From Luidia sarsii (Eukaryota; Echinodermata; Asteroidea; Paxillosida; Luidiidae): a stretch of 64,000 bases of DNA. Below are positions 39,901-51,900 of this stretch, one piece after another. The notes beneath the pieces were generated by a model. The model saw nothing but the letters and a program-made list of their open reading frames with translations. It was not told where the DNA came from and did not search any database. Where the stretch lies: contig OX465118.1 of the NCBI GenBank assembly GCA_949987565.1, forward strand, positions 8,935,502 to 8,999,501, in the 5' to 3' direction. The first letter of the stretch is position 1; every line of letters begins with the position of its first letter. The position numbers and the translations under genes were made by a program.

Positions 39901-42900
39901 CCCAATGGGCCATTCAGTGCACCCATTCACAGTCACAGCTGTGGATGCAATGATTCAGCCTGTACCCAATGGGCCATTCAGTGCACCCATTCACAGTCAC
40001 AGCTGTGGATGCAATGACCCTATTCAGCTTGTACCCAATGGGCCATTTAGTGCACCCATTCACAGTCACAGCTGTGGATGCAGTGATTCAGCCTGTACCC
40101 AATGGGCCATTCAGTGCACCCATTCACAGTCACAGCTGTGGATGCAATGATTCAGCTTGTACCCAATGGGCCATTCAGTGCACTCATTCACAGTCACAGC
40201 TGTGGGTGCAATGACTCTATTCAGCTTGTACCCAATGGGCCATTCAGTGCACCCATTCACAGTCACAGCTGTGGATGCAATGATCCTATTCAGCTTGTAC
40301 CCAATGGGCCATTCAGTGCACCCATTCACAGTCACAGCTGTGGATGCAATGACTCTATTCAGCTTGTACCCAATGGGCCATTCAGTGCACCCATTCACAG
40401 TCACAGCTGTGGATGCAATGATTCAGCCTGTACCCAATGGGCCATTCAGTGCACCCATTCACAGTCACAGCTGTGGATGCAATGATTCAGCCTGTACCCA
40501 ATGGGCCATTCAGTGCACCCATTCACAGTCACAGCTGTGGATGCAATGATTCAGCCTGTACCCAATGGGCCATTCAGTGCACCCATTCACAGTCACAGCT
40601 GTGGATGCAATGATTCAGCCTGTACCCAATGGGCCATTCAGTGCACCCATTCACAGTCACAGCTGTGGATGCAATGATTCAGCCTGTACCCAATGGGCCA
40701 TTCAGTGCACCCATTCACAGTCACAGCTGTGGATGCAATGATTCAGCCTGTACCCAATGGGCCATTCAGTGCACCCATTCACAGTCACAGCTGTGGATGC
40801 AATGATTCAGCCTGTACCCAATGGGCCATTCAGTGCACCCATTCACAGTCAAAGCTGTGGATGCAATGATTCAGCCTGTACCCAATGGGCCATTCAGTGC
40901 ACCCATTCACAGTCACAGCTGTGGATGCAATGATTCAGCCTGTACCCAATGGGCCATTCAGTGCACCCATTCACAGTCAAAGCTGTGGATGCAATGATTC
41001 AGCCTGTACCCAATGGGCCATTCAGTGCACTCATTCACAGTCACAGCTGTGGATGCAATGACCCCATTCAGCTTGTACACAATGGGCCATTCATTGCACC
41101 CATTCACAGTCACAGCTGTGGATGCAATGATTCAGCCTGTACCCAATGGGCCATTCAGTGCACCCATTCACAGTCACAGCTGTGGATGCAATGATTCAGC
41201 CTGTACCCAATGGGCCATTCAGTGCACCCATTCACAGTCACAGCTGTGGATGCAATGATTCAGCCTGTACCCAATGGGCCATTCAGTGCACCCATTCACA
41301 GTCAAAGCTGTGGATGCAATGATTCAGCCTGTACCCAATGGGCCATTAATTTAAGTGCACCCATTCACAGTCACAGCTGTGGATGCAATGATTCAGCCTG
41401 TACCCAATGGGCCATTCAGTGCACCCATTCACAGTCACAGCTGTGGATGCAATGATTCAGCCTGTACCCAATGGGCCATTCAGTGCACCCATTCACAGTC
41501 AAAGCTGTGGATGCAATGATTCAGCCTGTACCCAATGGGCCATTCAGTGCACCCATTCACAGTCACAGCTGTGGATGCAATGATTCAGCCTGTACCCAAT
41601 GGGCCATTAATTTAAGTGCACCCATTCACAGTCACAGCTGTGGATGCAATGATTCAGCCTGTACCCAATGGGCCATTCAGTGCACCCATTCACAGTCACA
41701 GCTGTGGATGCAATGATTCAGCCTGTACCCAATGGGCCATTAATTTAAGTGCACCCATCCACAGTCACAGCTGTGGATGCAATGATTCAGCCTGTACCCA
41801 ATGGGCCATTCAGTGCACCCATTCACAGTCACAGCTGTGGATGCAATGATTCAGCCTGTACCCAATGGGCCATTAATTTAAGTGCACCCATTCACAGTCA
41901 CAGCTGTGGATGCAATGATTCAGCCTGTACCCAATGGGCCATTCAGTGCACCCATTCACAGTCACAGCTGTGGATGCAATGATTCAGCCTGTACCCAATG
42001 GGCCATTCAGTGCACCCATTCACAGTCACAGCTGTGGATGCAATGATTCAGCCTGTACCCAATGGGCCATTCAGTGCACCCATTCACAGTCAAAGCTGTG
42101 GATGCAATGATTCAGCCTGTACCCAATGGGCCATTCAGTGCACCCATTCACAGTCAAAGCTGTGGATGCAATGATTCAGCCTGTACCCAATGGGCCATTC
42201 AGTGCACCCATTCACAGTCAAAGCTGTGGATGCAATGATTCAGCCTGTACCCAATGGGCCATTCAGTGCACCCATTCACAGTCACAGCTGTGGATGCAAT
42301 GATTCAGCCTGTACCCAATGGGCCATTCAGTGCACCCATTCACAGTCACAGCTGTGGATGCAATGATTCAGCCTGTACCCAATGGGCCATTCAGTGCACC
42401 CATTCACAGTCACAGCTGTGGATGCAATGATCCTATTCAGCTTGTACCCAATGGGCCATTCAGTGCACCCATTCACAGTCACAGCTGTGGATGCAATGAT
42501 TCAGCCTGTACCCAATGGGCCATTCAGTGCACCCATTCACAGTCACAGCTGTGGATGCAATGATTCAGCCTGTACCCAATGGGCCATTCAGTGCACCCAT
42601 TCACAGTCACAGCTGTGGATGCAATGATTCAGCCTGTACCCAATGGGCCATTCAGTGCACCCATTCACAGTCACAGCTGTCGATGCAATGATTCAGCCTG
42701 TACCCAATGGGCCATTCAGTGCACCCATTCACAGTCACAGCTGTGGATGCAATGATTCAGCCTGTACCCAATGGGCCATTCAGTGCACCCATTCACAGTC
42801 ACAGCTGTGGATGCAATGATTCAGCCTGTACCCAATGGGCCATTCAGTGCACCCATTCACAGTCACAGCTGTGGATGCAATGATTCAGCCTGTACCCAAT

Positions 42901-45900
42901 GGGCCATTCAGTGCACCCATTCACAGTCACAGCTGTGGATGCAATGATTCAGCCTGTACCCAATGGGCCATTCAGTGCACCCATTCACAGTCACAGCTGT
43001 GGATGCAATGATTCAGCCTGTACCCAATGGGCCATTCAGTGCACCCATTCACAGTCACAGCTGTGGATGCAATGATTCAGCCTGTACCCAATGGGCCATT
43101 CAGTGCACCCATTCACAGTCAAAGCTGTGGATGCAATGATTCAGCCTGTACCCAATGGGCCATTCAGTGCACCCATTCACAGTCACAGCTGTGGATGCAA
43201 TGATTCAGCCTGTACCCAATGGGCCATTCAGTGCACCCATTCACAGTCACAGCTGTGGATGCAATGATTCAGCCTGTACCCAATGGGCCATTAATTTAAG
43301 TGCACCCATCCACAGTCACAGCTGTGGATGCAATGATTCAGCCTGTACCCAATGGGCCATTCAGTGCACCCATTCACAGTCAACACCTGTGGATGCAATG
43401 ATTCAGCCTGTACCCAATGGGCCATTCAGTGCACTCATTCACAGTCACAGCTGTGGGTGCAATGACTCTATTCAGCTTGTACCCAATGGGCCATTCAGTG
43501 CACCCATTCACAGTCACAGCTGTGGATGCAATGATTCAGCCTGTACCCAATGGGCCATTAATTTAAGTGCACCCATCCACAGTCAACACCTGTGGATATC
43601 TTCATCCCTGTATCCCGTACAGTGGGCTAATTAGTGCACACTCTATCTAGGTACGATCAGTGCCAGAATTCAGCTGTTATCTGTTACCAGGCGTTCTCGG
43701 CTAGCAGACCTCAACTAAATAACTTGGTCAACCCAGTACCAGTCACCCCCACGCATGAAGTTGTCCACACCATTTTGGATGAGCTACGTGCATAGACTGG
43801 TCTCCGTGCTCTGGACAGCGTGTTAACCAACTGCCAGAGTCAAGGAGCCAGGTAGCATCAGAGAGCCTGATCACGGTCACTCAATAATACCTCCCATCTC
43901 CCCCAAAGTATTCACAGTTTCTGTTTGCCTGTTCACATTTTCCCCTCCACTCACAAATAAGTCCACCATGATTACGCAGGAACATGGGGCTTGTATACCT
44001 AATTAACCACTCTCCCAGTGGACTAACAAAATCCTCCAAATTCAAAGAGGGTTTGCCCTACTCGATGCAAAAAAAACCACCCAGATTTCTCGCCGCAAAT
44101 CAACCGTTGTTCCCACTCTTTCCTCCATTCAGAGCCAATCCGGTTTATTTTGACGAGCACTCCGTCCAGGTGTAAGTATATTGACGCAGTCTCATCGTGA
44201 CCCTTCCATTTAATCTCTCATCCTCTTTTGAGATGAAAACCCAGTCTGTTATGACGTTCGATCCTCTAGAATGAAAACTCGGATTTCAAACCTGCCCCGT
44301 GCATCAGATAAATATCCTACCATTCCTGTTAACAGTTTTTTGGTTTGGGTAACATCTCACCACATTACACCGCATGTTTCCTTTAGCTACTCCAGTAATT
44401 TTGTTCAAGTTATCATCACCCACCCCCATTCCCCCCACTCAAATTCCATGCCAGGTACGAAGTTCATTTCCCCTCAACTATTTTGGCTCCTTCCCCCACG
44501 ATCTCTATCACACATGACCATTGTGCACCCCCCCCCTAAAGAAAAGAAGATACTGAATGCTTCTTTCGTTTCCCTTTGTGGCAATTTTGTTTTGTTTTCG
44601 TTCTTAGGGTTGATACACGGAGCCAAAACAGGTGTGTTCAAAAAAGCAATCACTAACTTTGCTAGACTGGTGTAGGATGAGGGCGCTTTTCATTTTGGTT
44701 GCTTCCAAGCGATTTCTAAATAGCTCAACCCCAAGGCTATTCCCTGCTCTTTGATTCGATCTGGGTTTCCAGGGCTTTTTCAACCTCCCCCCATCTCCCG
44801 TTTAATAGCCCCCTACCACTTTTGGCGCCCCCATATGCATCTTGCCCCAAATTACCTTTAGACTTGTCCCAGTCCCACGCGCATTTCATGGCACATCCAA
44901 AATGCACACTCTCCACCCCACGCGCAGCCTTCATATTGAAAAGAGGAACAAATGTAAAGGTGTCTTTTGTGAGGTTTGAATGCAAGTGTCATCATCAAGG
45001 GAAGGAAAATGTGAGGCCAGTTACTGGCTGAGGCTAGACGTAACGCACAAATCAATTGGATTTAGTCTTAGCCTCTTAGCAAGCTGCTTCCATAGATTAG
45101 TGTGTAATTTGAAGCCACAGCCGTTGTATACAGACAGAGCCTCATTCATTCCCTTGATCCTAATGGCCTTTTGAAAGTCAATCATTTAACAGAAGAATCA
45201 AATCTCCGACTTGTGCGTCCTTTTCGATATGATTGCTGGAGTTCCCCTGATAATTGCAGTCCCCGTGAACATTACAGCGCGTGTCTGGATGGACCAGGAT
45301 CTGAACCTCGAGCCTCTGGTTTAGTGCGCAAGTGCTCCACCACCTGGGACCGTTTTCATAGAGCTGTATAAGCGTTAAGGCTGTGCCGAATAATCGAATA
45401 TTCGACTAATCGAATATTCGACTAATCGAATATTCGACTAATCGAATATTCGACTTATCGAATATTCGACTAATCGAATGTTCGACTCATCGAATGTTCG
45501 ACTAATCGAATTTTCGACTAATCGATTGTTCGACTTATCGAATGTTCGACTTATCGAATGCTCGAGTAATCGAATGATCGACTTATCGAATGTTCGACTC
45601 ATCGAATGTTCGACTCATCGAATGTTGGACTCATCGAATGTTCGACTAATCGAATGTTCGACTAATCGAATTTTCGACTAATCGAATGTTCGACTTATCG
45701 AATGTTCGACTTATCGAATGTTCGAGTAATCGAATGTTCGACTTATCAAATGTTCGACTAATCGAATGTTCGACTAATCGAATGCTCGACTAATGGAATG
45801 TTCGACTTATCGAATGTTCGACTAATCAAATATTCGACTTATCGAATGTTCGACTTATCGAATGTTCGACTAATCGAATGTTCGACTAATCGAATTTTCG

Positions 45901-48900
45901 ACTAATCGAATGTTCGAGTTATCGAATGTTCGACTTATCGAATGTTCGACTTATCGAATGTTCGACTTATCGAATGTTCAACTTATCGAATGTTCGACTT
46001 ATCGAATGTTCGACTTATCGAATGTTCGACTAATCGAATATTCGACTTATCGAATGTTCGACTTATCGAATGTTCGACTAATCGAATGTTCGACTAATCG
46101 AATGTTCTACTTATCGAATGTTCGACTTATCGAATGTTCGACTTATCGAATGTTCGACTTATCGAATGTTCGACTTATCGAATGTTCGACTTATCGAATG
46201 TTCGACTTATCGAATGTTCGACTTATCGAATGTTCGACTTATCGAATGTTCGACTTATCGAATGTTCGAGTAATCGAATGTTCGAGTAATCGAATGTTCG
46301 ACTAATCAAATGTTCGACTAATCGAATGTTCGACTAATTGAATGTTCGACTAATGGAATGTTCGACTTATCGAATGTTCGACTAATCAAATATTCGACTT
46401 ATCGAATGTTCGACTTATCGAATGTTCGACTAATCGAATGTTCGACTCATCGAATGTTCGACTTATCGAATGTTTGACTTATCGAATGTTCGACTTATCG
46501 AATGTTCGACTTATCGAATGTTCGACTTATCGAATGTTCGACTTATCGAATGTTCGACTTATCGAATGTTCGACTTATCGAATGTTCGACTTATCGAATG
46601 TTCGACTTATCGAATGTTCGACTTATCGAATGTTCGACTAATCGAATGTTCGACTAATCGAATGTTCGAGTAATCGAATGTTCGAGTAATCGAATGTTCG
46701 ACTAATCGAATGTTCGACTAATCAAATGTTCGACTAATCGAATGTTCGACTAATCGAATGTTCGACTAATGGAATGTTCGACTTATCGAATGTTCGACTA
46801 ATCAAATATTCGACTTATCAAATGTTCGACTTATCGAATTTTCGACTAATCGAATGTTCGACTTATCTAATGTTCGACTTATCGAATGTTTGACTTATCG
46901 AATGTTCGACTTATCGAATGTTCGACTTATCGAATGTTCGACTTATCGAATGTTCGACTTATCGAATGTTCGACTTATCGAATGTTCGACTTATCGAATG
47001 TTCGACTTATCGAATGTTCGACTTATCGAATGTTCGACTTATCGAATGTTCGACTAATCGAATGTTCGACTAATCGAATGTTCGAGTAATCGAAACTTGA
47101 ACCCGAGATCTTAAAATACCTGCACCCTTAGCCAGAGGTCACGGCTTCGAGTCCCAGTCCAGTCCGATTCCTTCGCTACCTTCATAAATATTCGACTAAT
47201 TGAATGTTTGAGTAATCAAATGTTCGACTAATCGAATGTTCGACTAATCGAATGTTCGAGTACTCGAATATTCGAGCATTCGAATATTCGACTAATCGAA
47301 TGTTCGACTAATCGAAAATTCGACTTATCGAATGTTCGACTTATCGAATGTTCGACTAATCGAATGTTCGACTAATCGAATGTTCTACTTATCGAATGTT
47401 CGACTAATCGAATGTTCGACTAATCGAATGTTTTTAGCCACCCACGTCCCACCCTTACACCCATGCCACCCATGCCACCCCAAGTAAACACAAACCCAAC
47501 CCTTCCCACCCCAAATTCCAACCCCACCCCTCTCATCACATCACTCCCAATGTTAGCTTCACCCTCCTTATGTGTTACCCCCCTCACCACTCCACTGTAG
47601 TTACCCCATGTCAGCCACACGTAAGTTTCGCACGACTTTCATGCCGGGAGCGGGGCTGCACAGGCGTCGCGAAGAAGACGACAGTGACCTTTTGTTCCAA
47701 GAGTAAGTGAGGAGCCCTTTTGGTGATTTGGGGCGGCTGAGAAACAAGCTAAGCAGATGCAAGACAGCCCTATGAAATGACTGCAGCCTTTGTCCAAATT
47801 TCATAAACTTGCTTAAGCTGGGGAAGAAAAATTTCCTTTCCAGTTTACACCTCTAGAAATAGAATAATAATCTCTTGTTTAATGCTGCAAAAAATATTTT
47901 GAAAAAAAACCACACAACTTTGACTGGACTGGTCCAGTCAGTTTTCTTTGCCAATTTTTCAAACTTTTGATTTCCTTTATTTGTTTGCCTTAAAAAGTAA
48001 TTTGTTTGTTTTCAGAAAACCAAGAATTCAAAACAATTTCCACTTTTTTGTTTATTTTTCCTGCAGTGGAGCTCCATCTTTCATGAAACCTCGTGAGACA
48101 CAGGTAAATTGAAAGACGGTGATCATCATAGTATAACACAATGATTTTCGTCTTTCAGCTATTCGGCCCTTTCTTTATTCGGGAGCTAGCCTCATGGTTT
48201 GTCATGACATGGGCTGTCATGTGGTTATCCACGGTAGCTAGTGCAGTTTTGACTGTGCCTGAATTGGTTGGCTATGGCATGCAAGACGTCGCACACAAGT
48301 CTTTCATCAGGTGTGCTGAACATGAGCTCTTTTTTCCCCAAACGCGGCTTAGGCTTCGGCTCCGGCTTCGCCTCTGTCATCCAAAAGCTGAACACACAAG
48401 TTGGAGTTCTTTGTTGAAGTTGAAGCTTTGGATTCTTTTTCAAAATGCAGTTGAACATTAAAAGACAAACAAGCCAAATGCCTTCCATTGTCACGCCTTG
48501 CACTTTGAAATTGAGGAAAGAAAGAAAGACAAAGCCGAAGCTTGGGCCTAAGCCGGGTTTTGGAAAAGAGCCCAGTTGTCATGGTAGCCACCGCATGGCT
48601 AGCTGCTTCTATAGACTTGTGTGTACACTGAGGCCATAGCCAATGAATTCCAAGACGGCCTTATGATTAGAATTCCAGGTTCTAAGAAGCAATCTACTGT
48701 CAACAATATCTGATTAATAGGAGTCCTACAAAATGGTTCACAAATGGAAGGCCATGTGCTTACACCATCATCCAATTACTCTCTCTCATCGCCATTTTGA
48801 ACAGGAGCACACGATGGATTTTGACAACGAGCTCTCTTCGGATGATGTCACAGACGAGGCCACTATGGCGGCCAATACAATTGCAGCAGCTGTCAGATCG

Positions 48901-51900
48901 AATAGCAGAAAGTCCTCTCTCAAGTCCAGGAGGTAGATTAAAAAGCCCAAGTAGCCTAGGGAAAAAACTATTCCAGATCGACTGCCCCCAAGATTCCTAG
49001 GAAAACAATTTGCTTAAGATTCAGTGCCCCAAAACTTCTTAGGAAAAAAAACCCAAAATCTCCATAAATTGCCCTCGTTTTTATAGGGATATTTCCTGCA
49101 GACCTATCCCTAAACCTGTTGAAAAATGTATGCTTCATAATCATTTAGTGAAGGAGTTTTTCATCAAACTTTATCCAAAGGGATTGATTTGCAGTTTGAA
49201 AGTTAATGTTTTTCTTATGTTTTTTTAAACTGTGGGTTCCTGTCATGACCGTAAAATAGCGTCCTCATTTATATCCGGATATTTTAAAGGCAAAAAAGAT
49301 GACCAATTTCTGACTCCACTATGAAAAAGAAGCTTGCCGATAATGTTTGCACACTTCAGATCCCTTGACAGCAGCAGAAAATGTGATATTTATTGCAGAG
49401 ACCCTGAAAGCAACAAATTGCCCCCCCCTCCACCCCAGTTAAAGTTTCCTTAGTCATGCCTAAACCGATTTTTTTTGTGTGATTGGCTGCCCTCAACACA
49501 GCAAAACTCCCCCTAGCAGCGGACCACCCAGCTACTCCAGCAACGGCAAGCTGGGGCGGGCCGACTCCCTCTCCCCGTCCGCCAAGATCCACGAGATCTC
49601 CACCATCCCCTACCGGCGGGGCGGCGGCCACAAGACGGGCGTGGCCTCCCCGGGGCCGCTGCCGCGGCAGCCCGTCCGGTCGCCGCCCCTCTTTGACCCC
49701 CGGCCCACGCCCACCTCGGACCCCCGGTCGCCCTTTCAGACGGGCAGCTTCGACAACTACGGGGCGGAGCTCGACGATGAGGGCGCCACGCCCATCGGCA
49801 GCCCCATCTCTGGGGCGCGGACGGACTCGTCACTGTCCGCGCATAAGGTGAGACACGACGGAGAGCGGTGAAGAGATGGCGCCATCAGAAGCGAAGGTTC
49901 CCTTTTGCGGGATTAATAATAATAGCGATAATTCAAACAAGAGTGATGCACACCAATGTTGCAAACTGCTAACTGACTAAGATGACCAAAATGCAAATCT
50001 CAAAATCTATAGAGGGCCTGATGTTTCGATCCTAGCAGGACCATTCTCAAAGGCAGTCGAGGCCTTTGAGAAAGGTCCTGCTAGGATCGAAATGTCAGGC
50101 CCACTAAATGTTGAGATGATTTAAACACTGCACTCTTTACATACAAATGCGCATTACAGTTAAAGCTCAAACAAAGAGAACAGATAATTAGATGTGAGAA
50201 ACAGTTTAAGATAGAAGATGAAGACAGGTTGCCTGTTCAGTGCCCAAACCGCAGTATAAGGGTACGTCTGTATGTCCCGCAAGCAAGGAGTTAATAATTA
50301 CTAAAGCCTAACCCTGCTGACATCGGTAATGTCTCGACCTTTTCTGGAGACAGATGCTAATAACCCTACCTACGTAATTAATCATCTAGCTACCCAATGC
50401 TATAGATGCCTACTAATTAAAAGCTTGATACATCATTCATAGGTGTACAAGGCTCTATCTTATAGACCACATCAGAGACCAACTTTGGCCAAAGAATGGA
50501 TGAAAAGAGATTTCAAAGAAAAGACTGGTCTTCATTGTTTGGATTTCTTAAACTTTGTGGGAAAAGGGAAATGCTGTGCAAGTGTAGTTTAGTTTTAGCA
50601 TATAGATGCAAGTATATTTTGGGTAGAGATGATTAGCAATTGTGTCATAATTCAAACTCACGCGTCCATCTCAATCACTCTCATCACCCAACACTAATCA
50701 CTCACTCTGACGTTCCTCTCATCATGACCCCCCCTCATTATTCGCACGACCTCTGGTGACCTCTGACCTGATTTGCATAGCTAGAATCGTTGGTCAAGAG
50801 TGAACGGGACCACAGTCGTGGCCTAAAGGGTCCCTACCGCTCTCAGCCCAGGGCAGCCAATCAGGCAAGTGGAGGGTGAAGCCCTGCCCCCTTTGCTTCT
50901 GCAATATTCATGAGGGTAGCCCCTCCCTGCTGAACCCCTAGACCCTGAGTTATGCATTATTCATGAGGGTAGCCCCTCCCTGCTGAACCCCCCACCCTGA
51001 ACTATGCATTATTCATGAGGGTAGCCCCTCCCTGCTGAACCCCCAGACCCTGAACTATGCATTATTCATGAGGGTAGCCCCTCCCTGCTGAACCCCTACC
51101 CCATGAACTATGCATTATTCATGAGGGTAGCCCCTCCCTGCTGAACCCCTAGACCCTGAACTATGCATTATTCATGGATGGATTCATGTCTTTGACTTAC
51201 AAAACGATCACAACATGTATTGAAACAGCCAAGCTGTCTTCCTTTCCCTGGATCAATGTAGCTTTATCCGCTTCCCTTTTCCAAAATCACATCTTTGGCA
51301 ATTAGTATACTTCTTATCAATGGTCTTTATAATTAAACTGCTGCATTTCATTAGTATGCACCCGCTATTAAGTACATCCCAGGTGGCGGTTTCTAATCAT
51401 TCATTCCTTCTTTTTTATTATCATATTTCCATTCCTTGGGTGCCATGTCTTCTTATCTCATCTCATCCTCCTCTCTCTCTCTCTCTTCCCTCCCTCTTCC
51501 CTTTCTTCTCTCTCTCTCTTTCTCTTCTCTCTCCTCTCTCTCTCTTGCTCTCTTCTCTCTCTCTTCTCTTTCTTCTCTCTCTCTTCTCTTTCTTCTCTCT
51601 CTCTTCTCTTTCTTTTATCTCTCTTTCTCTTCTCTCTCTCTTTCTCTTCTCTCTCCTCTCTCTCTCGCTCTCTTCTCTCTCTTCTCTTTCTTCTCTCTCT
51701 CTTCTCTTTCTTCTCTCTCTCTCTTTATCTTCTCTCTCTCTTTCTCTTCTCTCTCCTCTCTCTCTCGCTTTCTTCCCTCTCTCTTCTCTTTCTTCTCTCT
51801 CTCTCTTTCTCTTCTCTCTCTTCCCTCTCTCTGTCTCTCTCTTCCCTCTCTCTTCTCTTTCTTCTCTCTCTCTCTTATCTCCTCCCTCTCTTCTCTCTCT

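Noticed and set aside
38788..43632. CRISPR-like regular array
   Set aside because: Direct repeats are contiguous without unique spacers, no cas genes are present, and the DNA is eukaryotic.
38548..43634. Dozens of 77-181-residue frames rich in His/Ser/Cys
   Set aside because: They recur at the 64-bp period of the satellite array in shifting frames; no unit is conserved at the protein level.
45478..47089. 67-131-residue frames reading MFDLSNVRLIEC-type repeats
   Set aside because: A 48-bp (3 x 16) reading of the 16-bp array without stops; no independent support.
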